Shown: positions 45,602-57,356, counted from the stretch's first letter. The stretch: 64,000 nt of DNA from Patellaria atrata CBS 101060 (GCA_010093705.1 MU006094.1:657550-721549), one strand, 5' to 3'. The notes: generated from the sequence alone by a model not told the origin. Numbers and translations are program-made.

Positions 45602-48600
45602 TCATCTATCACTCAGTATCTGCTTATCCTGGGATTCCTTCAAATTTTTTGAATTCCTTTCTACTTTCTCTAGTAGTGCTATAGAATGCTTCATGGCGTC
45701 GCTACCGACCCGCCATGTATACAACTCCACCCCTCTTTCTTTTAGAATCTGTTCTGCCCTTGCCCAGCGTCTTCTCCACATATCCTCACGCTTGTTTGGG
45801 AATTGCGAGTTATCACCGTTATTAGTAAGGTTATTGCCACCGGGGCGCACCGTACTGTAAGCGTATTGGGCGGCAGCCGCTGGGTAAGACGTCAGGTTTC
45901 GCTGTCGTGGAGGTGGCGGAGGTATGATTTTTGCCTGGTTCTGTGAACCCTGTTGGATGGATGTCGTGGCCATTGATCTCGACTGACCAGATGATTGTGT
46001 CCCTTCTTTGCCGGACCAATATGAGCTCGCAGAGGGTAGGTTGTTGTAGGCGGAAGCGAGCTTTTGACGGGCGGATGATGCGTAGCTCTGTTGTCCGTTA
46101 GGATCATTATCGCCTGTCTGCTGTGCGGATGAATTGTTAGGGATATTTCGCTGATTAGGTTGAGTGTTTCTCTCCGATGTAGAAGTCTGGACGGTATAGG
46201 TCCGCCTGGGTTTCGGCGGTATCGGTGGCGATGGCTTTGAAGCAACATCCGGTTGTTGAGCAGAATCCGCCTTTTTGGTATCAGATGCACTACGAAGTGC
46301 AATAGGTTTTCGAGGAACAGGTGGTATTGCCTTCCCACTTGTCCTAGCACTCGGAATGCTTCTAGTCGATGCTAAAGAGTCTCGTCTTACGGGAACCTCG
46401 GGGGTTACTGACGTGGACCGTGTTAAATGAGGAGAAGATAGTGCACTGGAACCCTCATCATCAGAAAAGTCGATGAGATTCTCTATACTATGAGGTTCAG
46501 GAGCGGGTGGTTCCGTAGGTCTCCGAGGTGGAAGAGGTGGTCTCTGTTCTCCTATATCTTGGAGAGATGCAGCAATAGCGGATTTTAAGTTCTTATCATC
46601 TTCTTCGTCAATTTGATATCGAGATAATGGTCGTCCATCACTATTACGAGTATTAGGTCCTGAACCTTGCGTTCCGGAACCGGAAGGCTTCTGGTCAGTA
46701 AAATTATCGATAGATGGATCAAAGAACCCTTTTCCGACAGGTGTAGTGACATCGCGGATGAATACGCCCAGTACCCGCCCTGGATTCTCAAGTACAAAAT
46801 CTGTGTAAACTTCTAAATCGGCCTCACCACTGTCTCCAACGAGGATGTATTTTCTTTCAGGAAAATCTCGAGCAAGCCGATCCAAGGTCCCTTTCTTACG
46901 CTCTGCAACTGGCTCAAAGATGCCTTGAAACATACCGCTATACTGTTTCAGATGAAATGAGCCTGAAGGCAGACCTGCCATGGAGAAAAACTTCGATATA
47001 ATGGGATAGACCTGCCATGGGGAGTTCGATACGTAATGAAACTTAACACCGCGCGCTGCGAGCTGGTTATACCATTCCTTAACGCCTTCAATGGTAAGAT
47101 CGCCTAGATCACGGATGAATGCGTTACGGAATATCTCCCTGGCGCCAGCTGTAATTGCAGAATGTTTGATAGTATCGTCGATGTCGCTAATTAAACTGAT
47201 TCCCTGGGATTCGGTGATGCTGATCTCTTCAGTTACAGATAACTTTTCAGATGCTAGTATTCGTACATGGGTTGGAACGAAGTCAAGGGCAGCTCGAAAG
47301 TTGAAATGACCCGCTGCATCCGTGTTGATGGTCTTTTGGCGGGACTTGTTTTCGTTGAAAAAGAAGGCACTAATAGCAGTATTGGCCATAGGATTTGCAA
47401 GGAAAGGCATGAGCCGGGACATGAGGTGCTTATTCGCTTCTGCGAGCTCTGCCTGGCTCATATTTGAAGGTTGATTCCAAGATGCTCGCTTCTGGATCGA
47501 TGTAATAGGTGGTTCATTATCCTCTGAAGAGTTTCCAGCACGCGTCCTAGTAACCTCTGAATCTCGTGAACTACGAAAAGGTGAACCTCTCCCCGATTTA
47601 ATACTATCGGCATCGTCTTTCGAGGGATTTTCACTATACTCGCCCAATCCAGCAATGGTAGCTTCGGCTTCTCCTTTTCGCATGATCGATTCGGCTTCTC
47701 TCGAGACAAATTCCTCGTCATGTTTGGACGCCCGTTCCTCGACCCTCTCTAGGTGTGACTTATGTGGACTGACACCTCGACTATTAGTTGCGCTTGCTGT
47801 GGGACTGGTACCAGATGGCGCAGGTATTCCAACTAGTTGTCTTGCTAGGCCAATGAATAGTCTTTGTTTTCGATTCATCTGCCCTTTATGCGGAGAATAT
47901 ACCCATCCTCGGACATCAACATCTACGACAGCATTATCGTCCTCAAACCTTTCCCATTCTTGTCGCCAGAACTCAGCATCACCGGTGCCGGTGGAATCTC
48001 GAACATCTCGCCCTGCACCCTCAGTTTCCTGAATTGTTCCAGGTTCAGTCTCGGGCTTATATAGGAGTTAGTAGGAGTCAAATATTTCTCTGAATGTAAA
48101 CCCACCTTTCTCTTCACATGCGTTCGAGCATAACTCGGGAAAAGGATCATTTCCTCTCGCCCACTACGTACAACAGCTGCATCGGGGAAGGAACCAGGGG
48201 TGTTATCTTCGAAATCTTCCACACCACCGCCTCTATTGTTCCATCCTTGTTTGTAGCTATCTGTGTATGACAGTCTCAGCTCATTCGCAGCTTTAAGGTA
48301 GCCCGCCAACTTTTTTCTTCGGGCGCCTGGTTCTCGACCTTCACTGGCACTGTTATTGCCAGAGCCTTTGCCGGAAAGGTTGCTTGAACCTTGTGTAGAG
48401 GTCATTTTTGGTATGTGTCCACTCGCATCTTTATTCCACCTTCGACCAGATAAGAGCCCCTTAGTGTGTTTCTGGATGTTCTGTAGGATGTAACCAGGCT
48501 TCTTCAGCTGTCGAAGACCTTTACGGTACAGATAGTATTTATATATATGGGCATGCGCTTTTCGTTTCAAGTCTGGTAGGGTCTCGTGACGGAAATTGGA

Positions 48601-48717
48601 CAGATGGGTACGGGCTCGTTGTCGCGTATGAGGAAATAAGTAACGAAGTAGAGAGCTGGTGCTAGAACTGGAACGTGTGGATAGCAGCTTCCTTCGTGAT
48701 GAAAGAGGGGGCGCCAC
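45602..48717 (-). CDS. APP1: App1-type phosphatidate phosphatase (DUF2183)
   Basis: Exons 48717-48106 and 48055-45602 join over a 50-nt intron (GTGGGT, branch CTAAC, acceptor TAAG) to at least 1021 residues. The conserved start of the domain is VDVDVRGWVYSPHKG, then RLFIGLARQLVGIPAP; the catalytic HAD-like motif DIDDT (LISDIDDTIKHS) is at about residues 495-499, followed by YVSNSPWQVYP, HLKQYSG and KYILVGDSGEADLEVY. App1 dephosphorylates phosphatidate to diacylglycerol at sites of actin-patch endocytosis. The 450-residue C-terminal tail is disordered and rich in Pro, with PPLPPRRP and PPIPPKPRRT as SH3-binding motifs. The first codon here is GTG right after a CAAG acceptor-like site at 48718, so the true ATG must lie in an upstream exon that I could not locate. 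Confidence 0.9.
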
Positions 48718-49481
48718 CTTGAAGGGTAGGTATCAAGGTCGTAGTTAAGGCAACAGATGGTATTCTTACGACGCCGTTATTCTACTATATCAGTCAATGT
48801 AACATCTGTACATGTTAGGACTCCTCAAAAATCTTCAGTAAGAAATGCAAGAATTGAAGGTTGATGATAGGGATAGATATCTCTTGCTTCACAAGCTTTC
48901 CAGGTCTCTAGTTCTGGAGGATCATCAAGGCGCCGTCACCGTCGTCATCGGATGTGGCTCTAGAACTAGACCTTAAGGCTTGTTTTACGTTCGCTCCTAC
49001 GCGACCTCCTCCAGACGACAGTAACATTCGAAAATTGTACAGTAAAAATAAGAAGTCATATTATTTGATTTTCTCGAGAAGATGATGCATCGGCGAATTA
49101 GTTGAATTCTTTCATCAGCTCCAATTTTATTCCACTTTCAACTCAGACAGAGATCTTGCTGTTCATTCCTCTTCCTTACCTATGCAAAGCAGTAATGCAA
49201 TGCGTTTCAGAATAGAGCAAGGTTGCCATCGATTTAGAAGTAGATATACTATAACTTTAACATTTATTAAATGACTATACCTTATCTTATTTGCATCCTA
49301 TTCAAGTTGAGTCTGAGGATACCCCTCGCCGTGACTCACCTTGCCTTATACGGAGTGCTACAGTACCCCGCCTAAGGTATTTCTTTCCTTACACTATTTT
49401 CATTTTTCTTCTGAGGGACAACTCATAAGGTACTCAAAATTAAGACAAAATACCACTACCAATTCAGCTTCCATACTCGAG
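48718..49481. other. Intergenic between divergent genes, likely with the missing App1 first exon
   Basis: The App1 frame enters at 48717 after an acceptor-like CAAG, with a possible GTAAGA donor 52 nt upstream on the minus strand (about 48769). A short first exon should lie here but no ATG-containing candidate is convincing. The right part is the SerRS promoter side. Confidence 0.5.
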
Positions 49482-51150
49482 ATGCTGGAATTAGACGATT
49501 TTATTGAAGAGCGAGGCGGCGATCCCGCTAAGATCAAGGAGAGCCAGCGACAGCGAGGTGCCTCAGTGGAGCTCATCGACGAAATTATTGACTTATGGCA
49601 AAAAGCTCGTGCATGTGAGTAAAGATCCAATTGCGGCACTATATCTTAGCATTCAACTGACACCATGCAGCACAATACGAAGTGACACAATTCGGAAGTC
49701 AGATAAACGCGGTTCAGAAGCAGATTGGGCAGAAGAAGAAGGCCAAAGAAGACGCAACGGAACTATTACAGCAGAAGCTGGATCTTGAGCAGCAAAAAAA
49801 GGCACAGGAGGTTGTAGCGGCAACCAAGCAGAGCGAGTTGCGGCTTAAGGCCCGGACAGTGGGAAATTACGTGCACAAATCGGTACCTATCAGCAACAAC
49901 GAGGATGATAATAAGATCGAGCGGTCCTGGGTGCCAGAAGGGTTTGAGACTGGCAAAAAGCAACCTTTGTCGCATCATGAGGTTCTTTGGAGGCTTGGTG
50001 GTTATGATCCAATTGGAGGAGTGAAGCTTGTTGGTCACCGTGGGTACTGTTTAACAGGCTATGGCATGTTACTGTAAGCATTTCCCAGTCTCTAAAGACC
50101 ATAAAATTCTAAATGTCGGCTTAGCAATCTAGCATTGGTTAATTATGGGGTTGAGTTTCTCTTTTTAAAGGGTGAGTTAAGTTCTGTACACAAGTTCCGT
50201 TCCCTCCACTAATCGGTGACCCTTCAGGTTATACTCCGAATCAACCACCTTACTTCCTCAACCAGGAACAAATGGCAAAGACAGCCCAGCTCTCGCAATT
50301 CGACGAAGAACTCTACCACGTATCGGAAAGAGGAGCCACGGGGGGAAAGTCAGACCACTATCTCATAGCCACCAGCGAGCAACCTCTCTCCTGTCTTCAT
50401 TCCGAGGAATGGCTCCAACCTAATCAACTACCTATAAAATACTGTGGGTTTAGTACTTGTTTCCGAAAAGAAGCCGGTAGCCACGGTCGGGACGCTTGGG
50501 GCATTTTCCGCGTGCATCAGTTTGAGAAGGTGGAGCAGTTCATTCTCTGCCAACCAGAAGACAGCTGGAAGCACTTTGACGACATGATTGCAATTTCTGA
50601 AGAGTTCTACAAATCCTTAGGACTTCCCTACCGGGTCGTGAGTATAGTATCAGGTGCATTAAACAATGCGGCAAGCAAGAAGTACGATCTTGAGGCCCAT
50701 TTTCCATTTCAGGATGAGTACAAGGAATTGGTATCGTGTTCTAATTGTACAGATTACCAAACAAGAGATCTGGAGATTCGTTATGGATATAAGAAGGGTA
50801 AGAACGTTGTAGGAGGCGGTAAGAAGGAGTATGTGCATGCTCTAAATGCGGTATGTTATTCTTTTCACCTATTATTCTATTCCCCGTTATGTCCTAATCT
50901 TCCCTCATCTCAGACCTTGTGTGCTACCGAACGAACGCTATGTTGCGTCTTGGAGAATTGGCAAGTGGAGAATGGCCTAAAGGTTCCGGATGTTCTTCGA
51001 AAGTATATCCCAGGGCAACCTGAATTCATTCCCTTTATCAAAGATGCACCATCGGAACAGGCGATCCACAAAGCTGCGCCTGGTACATTGGACAACATTC
51101 AACCAAAGAACAATAATAAGGAAGACAAGACCACTGTCCCTATGCGATGA
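49482..51150 (+). CDS. SES1: Seryl-tRNA synthetase, cytosolic
   Basis: Five exons, 49482-49614, 49671-50073, 50125-50171, 50228-50850 and 50914-51150, encode 480 residues. The N-terminal coiled-coil arm that grips the tRNA-Ser variable arm spans about residues 1-110 ([38 protein letters not shown]). Class II motifs follow: motif 1 around [19 protein letters not shown], motif 2 [21 protein letters not shown] with its conserved arginine, and motif 3 [17 protein letters not shown]. The TSEQPLS segment is the serine-binding TxE loop. The Lys-rich, acidic-free C-terminal tail of about 20 residues is usual for cytosolic fungal SerRS. Exon 3 is only 47 nt. The last intron (63 nt) is in frame and stop-free. 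Start chosen at [15 protein letters not shown], the canonical beginning. Confidence 0.97.
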
Positions 51151-51449
51151 AAAGATTATAATTCTTGATTTCGGTTTGTCGGGCAGGGTTCCAGGGGGAT
51201 TCCTTTTCCTTCTCATTATACTCTAACCAAAAAAGGAATTGGACTTCCTATCCTTAGGGTCACGGACCAGGCGTATGTAACAGAAGCATACTGTGAGCAT
51301 CATGTGGGACGCTAATGGGATATCTTATACACTCCTACATAGACAGTCACCATGAGGTTATGGAAAGAAACGCACGATCGAGCTCTTCTTGATTACGAAT
51401 GATGGATCCCACACATATGCAAGAAGCTCAGAAACCATGTTTGCCACAA
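51151..51449. other. Intergenic, SerRS 3' flank
   Basis: No gene supported. Confidence 0.6.
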
Positions 51450-51785
51450 TCAAATATCTTGTAGCTGTTCAAGTTTTCTGTAATTTACATCCATTGACAT
51501 TCGAATAAAGTTGATGACCCAACCCTCAACCCCTTGGACGCACGTTCTTATTACAGCTTCTGTCATCGTAGTATGCATCCTAGCTCTAGAACTATTTCCA
51601 GGTTCGAAGATCCGACCTGCATATACTGTAGAGATAACCTTATCAGCAAATTGATTGTAAGTCAGATGAGAGTACCTTATTATATCCAGTTGTCTCGTCA
51701 ATTCCTTCCATCTGCCGAAATCCAGTCCCAGTTCAGAATGTACGGCTATTGAGTAAGGGTAGATCATTGCATCACACACCAACAA
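51450..51785 (-). pseudogene. BTB/POZ-protein C-terminal remnant (tentative)
   Basis: A 111-codon frame reads ELGLDFGRWKELTRQLDIIR, LTYNQFADKVISTVYAGRIFE and MTEAVIRTCVQGVEGW. The order of a DF-x-x-LKEL-like helix, a FAD-x-I-x-x-VY helix and a short final helix resembles the C-terminal part of fungal BTB/POZ proteins. The BTB fold itself (N-terminal DF-x-LVVG strand region) is missing, and I see no upstream exon to supply it. It could be a small expressed gene; by comparison with the other broken loci here a remnant is more likely. Confidence 0.35.
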
Positions 51786-52200
51786 TCAAAAGAGTCTTGT
51801 CTACAATTCGGACAGAAGGTTGTTAACACTACCCTCCTACTTGGCCGATCTTGGACAAGAAAATAAAAGGTCAAGTCTCTTATAAAGGTGTTTCGCGTGG
51901 TCGTTAATGCTGGCCGACAGGGTTTTATGTAAATTGCACTTTACTTAGTCGATAGTAATATTGTTTTGACCAATAAGACGTTTAATTGCAACGTCAAATA
52001 CCAAGACTACATAGATTATTATCCAAAGTGGAGGTAAACTCTTAAATGGTTGGCGATATCCCCTCTTTTCAGACATAATTATCCCGGGTTGATATATAGT
52101 TGTCTGCTTTTCTCTTATATTCCGGACTTCTCGTTTACCACATTGAATTTCAGATCCATAAGAAAAGACTCAAGTTATAAAGGACTGTCCAAACTTGAAG
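51786..52200. other. Intergenic between divergent loci
   Basis: Promoter side of the SnoaL-like gene; no gene supported. Confidence 0.6.
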
Positions 52201-52796
52201 ATGCGTCTCAGTCTATTGCTTCCTGCGCTATTAGCTCCTCTAGGAGCCCTCGCCGCTCCCGCTCCTATCGAGCATTCAGCTCTGGTAGAAAGACAACAGC
52301 GTCCCACGAAGCCAAAGCCATGTCAACCTATGGTCCCAGCACCGACCGAGGAAGAGACCAAAGCCAGACATGAGAAGTTTGCCCATGCTTTCCTGGTCAC
52401 TAAGAACATCACTGAAGCTTTCACCTACATTAACCAAGGATACATTGTACACAGCCCCCGCCCCATCTCTCTCCGTTAGACAACATATTAAATTCTAACG
52501 GCTCTGGTAGAATCACAACCCGGCCGCTCAGAATGGATTTGATTCTGCGTGGAACATCCTGAGTCCGATCTGGGGAAACCAGCAGATTACGGTCCTCCGT
52601 ACGACGTTCAAGGGTAATCAGGGATGGTTGAATTATCGCAGCGGATTTGGTACGGTCGTTGACCGGTATAGGTGGGAAGCTGGATGCATTGCCGAGCACG
52701 TAAGTTTTGCTGAATCGGTGGAATTTTGATACGGTACTAATCTTTGTGTAGTGGGATCAAGGGGAGCAGTTCCCTTCGAACAGGACCGCCGTTTGA
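52201..52796 (+). CDS. Secreted SnoaL-like (NTF2-fold) protein
   Basis: Exons 52201-52446, 52511-52699 and 52752-52796 encode 159 residues; introns are 64 nt (GTACAC, GGTAG) and 52 nt (GTAAGT, TGTAG). A signal peptide is present (MRLSLLLPALLAPLGALA). The mature part carries the SnoaL-like pattern: helix EKFAHAFLVTKNITEAFTYI, then NHNPAAQNGFDSAWNILSP, then ITVLRTTFKGNQGWLNYRSG and DRYRWEAGCIAEHWDQGEQF. The NHNP and EHWD elements place conserved polar residues in the pocket of the cone-shaped fold. Bacterial relatives are polyketide cyclases and small hydrolases; fungal secreted members have no settled role. Only two cysteines remain. The gene looks complete; the first donor (GTACAC) is weak but the splice restores family spacing. 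Confidence 0.82.
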
Positions 52797-53778
52797 TAGA
52801 ACGATGACCCTAGAGATGAATGAATTTAGTGAAATGGTCAACTAAACGTTGATTTTGTACCATGATAATTATTATTTTAACATGATTTACGCTCATTTTC
52901 AATGATAACACACCGTACCTGAAAGTATGATAGCACATCGACTAGTGTGCAACATGCGCGACGTTTATTTGTTTCTTCTAGGGATATTAAGTTTATAATC
53001 ATTACCAGGTTTTCTTTTTAACTACCCCGGGTTCCTTTTTATCGCTTTCATCTTTTGGAAGAAGTGGTTTAACGAGCACAAACAGCCATAGAGTAACATC
53101 ATTTTTCTTAAATACCGCTAACGTAGACCTTTCTCTGACTGAAACAAATACTCCGCAAATGCGGCCGTTGGTCTTTAGCAAGGGTTAAGCTGGAGAGTAC
53201 AGTTGGTAGCTGTCGTTGGGTACAGTCTGAACCGTGTTGTTCAGTATAAGGACTAGGTTTTGAAGCTTGTAAAACGAGAAAAGCAAAGACTAATCTCATA
53301 TATTGTCTTTTATGGAGTACAGATTAGGAAACTGGGTATCGACGTGCTGTTGTGAGTAGTAGAATTCCGCTCCTGGGAAAGAATAAGTTGGTAACCCATG
53401 AATTGAGAGAGTGTAATGATGTTGAAGAAGGAAATCTGCGCCAAATAAGACGCGAAGGACACGGTTACCTAATGAGGTTAGATGAGGGCGCTGACGTACC
53501 ATATTCTTCACCCGGACTTCTCCTTTCACGTTCGAAACTATTTTCAATTCCCTTCTGACCTTGTCCACACAAAAGTTGATGCACAGTCATTCGAAAGGGA
53601 AAGAGCTGAGACGATCCATGACTATTCGAATATTTGGTTTTGGGAATTTGAATATGACCCAAATGTGCGGTGAGGGGAGCCGAGAAGTAGATGATTAATT
53701 CTAGGGTCAGAGACGATCTCCACTGTATTGTAACAGGTTTGATTCTTTATTCTACAACAATCGTTGGAGTCAAACATC
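52797..53778. other. AT-rich intergenic region
   Basis: No supported gene; several short frames on both strands lack protein character. Confidence 0.55.
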
Positions 53779-54752
53779 ATGATACCCCCGCTTATTACCC
53801 TTGAAGAGCTTTTTTTTCAGTCAGGCCGCTCTAGATGGCGAGAATTCTAACTATTCCGAACAGCTCAAACACATCCCAGGGGTAGCGGAAGCTTTGCGAG
53901 ATCTAGGACCTCTCCGACTTTAACATATGGAGACGGGAAGAGTGACTATGCCAGTCATCTCCCATGGACTGGGCTAGATAGAGGCAGAGCAATGTCGCGC
54001 CGCGAACCAGCAACTAGCAGATGCCATTACGGCGAATCCGACTCGTTTTACAGGCTTCGCTGCTTTACCGGTATCCGACCCTATTGCATGCGCCAAAGAA
54101 CTATCGTACTGTATCAAAGACCTCGGTTTTGTAGGGGCGCTGATCGATAAGCATAACCAGGGAAAGCATTATGAGGGATCAGAGTACTTCGCGCTTTAGG
54201 AAACAGCAGAGGCGCTAGATGTACCGATCTACCTTCATCCAAGTTGGTCGACGGATAGTCTGAAGTCAGTGCTGTATTCGGGAGAGATATCTGCCGCAGC
54301 TTCGACATCATTAGCTTCATCAGGCTTCGGCTGGCATTCTGATGTGGCAATGCATGTACTCAAGCTGTTTGCTGCCGGAGTTTTCAACAGATTTCCCCGA
54401 CTGAAGATCATAGTTAGGCATATTGGTGAGATGTTACCATTTATGCTAGATCGAATTATACAACTATCCTCCAAGATGGGGGAAACGGGATTGTGTATTC
54501 GGAGAGGTCTATGACAAAAATATATGGATTACGACGAGCGGAGTTTGGAGTGTTGATCCTATGGCTTGCATACTATGGAACACTAGGATCGACTATATCT
54601 TGTATAGTGTGGACTATCCATTTGCTACTAACGAAAATGGCCTCAAATTTGTCGAGGATCTCGCGACGAGCGGACTAGTCACGGAGAAAGAATTGGAAAT
54701 GATCGCATATAAGAATGCGGAGGTAATATTGCGACTTCAAATGTGTACATGA
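53779..54752 (+). pseudogene. Amidohydrolase-2 family (ACMSD-like decarboxylase) pseudogene
   Basis: A nearly full-length copy (about 324 codons against roughly 330 in relatives) is readable without introns. The start gives MIPPLITLEELFFQS; a frame change near 53825 leads to YSEQLKHIPGVAEALRDLG, VISHGLG, CRAANQQLADAITANPTRF, GFAALPVSDPIACAKEL, GFVGALIDKHNQGKHYEG, VPIYLHPSWS, GFGWHSDVAMHVLKLFAAG and RFPRLKIIVRHIGEMLPFML. A second frame change near 54497 leads to NIWITTSGVWSVDPMACIL, DYILYSVDYPFATNENGLKF and MIAYKNAEVIL. In-frame stops lie at 53921 (TAA), 53975 (TAG) and 54197 (TAG). The metal-site YLHP and the C-terminal SVDYPF aspartate region are preserved. Relatives decarboxylate aromatic acids such as 2,3-dihydroxybenzoate. 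Five breaks make a working gene unlikely. Confidence 0.85.
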
Positions 54753-55302
54753 ATTGGCTTTGTCGATCGAACGGAAATAATGTGGTACCAGGATATTGTT
54801 GGAAAGCTCTCTCTGAAATTAACCCCTAATGAATCCGATCCCTATATGCTCCTAAAGAAACAAATAACTGTCACTTAACAGTGGATTTGGAGTTAACAGA
54901 TCAGGCTCAAATCTTACTCATTGTCCATCAGGTCTATCTTGTTATCTTACATATGGCGCCTATTATCAGGGTAAAATTACTCAACGGCTGCAAAAACGGG
55001 TACAGTACTCCTTTTTCAACACCCGAGATATCGTTTCGTAGCATTCTTCCTTTGCTATATGCGAGTCTTCACGTAACTTTAGTTCGGATATAATTGTGTG
55101 TCGATCTCATCCTAAGTTGTAATCACTGCTCTTAGACTTGCCTCTATAGATACCCAGGTCGCGAAAACTTTCCCATTTCTTCTTGCTAAGGAGAACTGAC
55201 GCTGCGATCTTCATGGGAGGCTGATGAATTTGCCTCTTCTCTTTCATCACTTCACTTGTTCAAATATCAGTCCAATTCTTCCTTCTACTCCTACTGTATA
55301 AA
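54753..55302. other. Intergenic
   Basis: No gene supported; the right end is the leader of the membrane-protein gene. Confidence 0.6.
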
Positions 55303-56658
55303 ATGACTAGTTCTAATGTTACCGAAAATCTTTTCGATTGCATGCAATATGCGGTTAACGTGTCGAATGCATCTGCATTAGATAGCTATCTGTACTGCGA
55401 CTACTATCGAGGAGACGTATTTGCAGGCGACTTCTACATCGACGTAAATGACTTCCGTTGCAGCTGTCTTGAGTTTTGCGAATGCCCGCCATTTGACGCG
55501 GACCCAGACATTGCGGGAATAGGGGTAAGGCATGATTCTACCGCAAGGTGCCGTAGAGGCTCTAGTTGTGACAGTCTTCAGGTTTTGGCCGCTTTCGTTG
55601 TAACATCAGCTCTCACCATGATTGCTACGGCATTATATCTCGTGTTGACCCGTAGTAATCACCCAGAGACCTGGAATCCGATCGATAAGATTGTTCGGAA
55701 ACCCCTAGACTTTATACGCGAGAAGTCAGCCACCTTGACCTCGTTGGAAGATAACGATCACCCTTTAGTTCAGTGTATTTTTGATCTTATCATTAGTCTG
55801 AGCGACACACAACTCATCTTAGGAATCGCCATGCTTTCTAGTGCGCTTATAAAATTACATCAAGATACGATCACAGTGTATCATTTCAACACAATCGCCA
55901 ACCTTGCATGGCTTAGTTCTGGTGTGCACCTTTTGACTTTATCAGTCATTAGGTTGGAGTTGATCGGAAGTGCCAAACCGGCGCAAAGAGTTTCACCCAG
56001 CAAGAAAATCTACCCTGTCGTAATAATCCGCGTTGCATGCATGCTCCTTCTTGCCGCTCTTCTTCTGTATTGCTCTTGGGTCTCCGGGTACGGGGGATGG
56101 TACAACAGGTTCGAATGTCCCGCGGAATGCACCATCGGTCTTAGAAAAGGCGGCGAGCCCCTACAGTGGACTATCGTTAACTTCGTACTCATATTATATG
56201 CTTATCCAGGTGCTGTCTTCCAGCTATGGGCCTGGGGAAAAAAGAAATGGATAGATAAATTTAGGCATCGGATAATCGACAAAAAAGGCGGAATTAATGG
56301 AGATGTGAAACCTATTGAAGGTGATGTTAGCAAAAGAACGCCTTTGATGATTATCAAGGACATATTAGTTCTCCTGTTTTGGTATGTGCGTACTTCCGAG
56401 ATTGTTGAAGTTCTGTTAGCCATTACTTGGTTCTCTCTTGGGTTCTATTGGACCTTCAGCGACCGACACAGCATGCATCAGTACATGGAGGAGAATGCAA
56501 GAGATGAGGAAAACACAATTAACGGATTTGGCCAACTTGTTCCTCTATTTCTTCTGTTGGCGCCACTTCTCCAGCTCTTGGAGTCCTGGGCAGGTCAAGC
56601 CGGTGAGTCCAGTTTGCCCCAGACGACAACCAGCCTTCCGAATGAAATTGTAGTCTAA
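55303..56658 (+). CDS. Polytopic fungal membrane protein, function unknown
   Basis: The frame is open for 451 codons, but a 57-nt stretch at 55525-55581 (donor GTAAGG, acceptor CTTCAG) is almost certainly an intron: removing it joins DADPDIAGIG to VLAAFVVTSALTMIATAL, restoring the PDIAGIGV-helix pattern common in fungal integral membrane proteins. The product has 432 residues. A cysteine-rich extracellular N-terminus (MTSSNVTENLFDCMQY, RCSCLEFCECPPF) with N-glycosylation sites is followed by about six to seven helices, including IRVACMLLLAALLLYCSW, IVNFVLILYAYPGAVFQLW, VEVLLAITWFSLGFYWTF and LVPLFLLLAPLLQLL. It probably sits in the plasma membrane; no transporter or receptor signature is visible. 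Confidence 0.8.
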   Translation: MTSSNVTENLFDCMQYAVNVSNASALDSYLYCDYYRGDVFAGDFYIDVNDFRCSCLEFCECPPFDADPDIAGIGVRHDSTARCRRGSSCDSLQVLAAFVVTSALTMIATALYLVLTRSNHPETWNPIDKIVRKPLDFIREKSATLTSLEDNDHPLVQCIFDLIISLSDTQLILGIAMLSSALIKLHQDTITVYHFNTIANLAWLSSGVHLLTLSVIRLELIGSAKPAQRVSPSKKIYPVVIIRVACMLLLAALLLYCSWVSGYGGWYNRFECPAECTIGLRKGGEPLQWTIVNFVLILYAYPGAVFQLWAWGKKKWIDKFRHRIIDKKGGINGDVKPIEGDVSKRTPLMIIKDILVLLFWYVRTSEIVEVLLAITWFSLGFYWTFSDRHSMHQYMEENARDEENTINGFGQLVPLFLLLAPLLQLLESWAGQAGESSLPQTTTSLPNEIVV

Positions 56659-57257
56659 TACAATTAGGTCGTTCTGCACATCGATCAGATCATGCGAATA
56701 TATGATTACTCGTATGTCTGCATACTGTCATGGGGTAGTGTGCCATAGTGCTAATGGGAAAGAGGGAGCTAGAAAAAAGGGGTCACAGATATAAGATCAG
56801 ACGGAAGGGGATTCATTATCGTTCTCATTCTTTCTCAATACACTGTTGCTTGTAGTACTCAGTCTTACTGCATACTGTGATTCAGAATAGCCTTTGTCTA
56901 CTGAGCACGGAAGATATCATGCATACGACTATTAACCACCACGAACATACATGGGATATCTGGTAACGACTTCTACTATCCTACCCCCTCACAATACTAA
57001 GGGTAGAAGAACTCGCAAAGACGGGACTCCCCAGATTGATATTTCCCCTATCATTATTTTCCTTAAGCTCCTAAGGTGTATCATACTAGTAAGGGCGTTG
57101 AGTTTATCGACGCATTGCCTAATTAAAGGGTGAAATCTTGCTGCATCACATTAGGTGTATGCAAATCAAGCCAAATCACGACTACACTCTAGAACCTTCA
57201 GCAAGTGAAGACAAGTCAGCTCATAACCCCCCAGCCACTCTCTCCTTCACCGAACTC
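56659..57257. other. Intergenic
   Basis: 3' flank of the membrane-protein gene; nothing supported. Confidence 0.6.
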
Positions 57258-57356
57258 GGGCATGTGGCCGAGTAGGTAGGCATCTCGTCTACCTGTAGTG
57301 CTGTCACAGATTGACTTCCATAGCGGAGTCACCTGAGTTCGATTTTTGGTGTTTTC
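57258..57356 (+). tRNA. tRNA-like sequence, class II (Leu/Ser) type, probably a relic
   Basis: A perfect A-box match (TGGCCGAGTAGG, 57265-57276; consensus TRGYNNARNNGG) with D-stem GCC/GGC is followed by a B-box-like GTTCGATTT (57337-57345). The T-arm folds as CTGAG-TTCGATT-TTTGG with all five pairs, three of them G-U. The 7-nt acceptor ends GGGCATG and TGTTTTC pair at six of seven positions, again mostly by wobble. A T8 pol III terminator follows at 57357-57364. No clean anticodon stem-loop can be drawn, so the identity is unassigned. Confidence 0.3.

Noticed and set aside
47091-47309. Open frames antisense to App1, dynactin and UVE1
   Set aside because: They are shadows of conserved coding sequence in another frame and have Ser- or Arg-rich composition with no family features.
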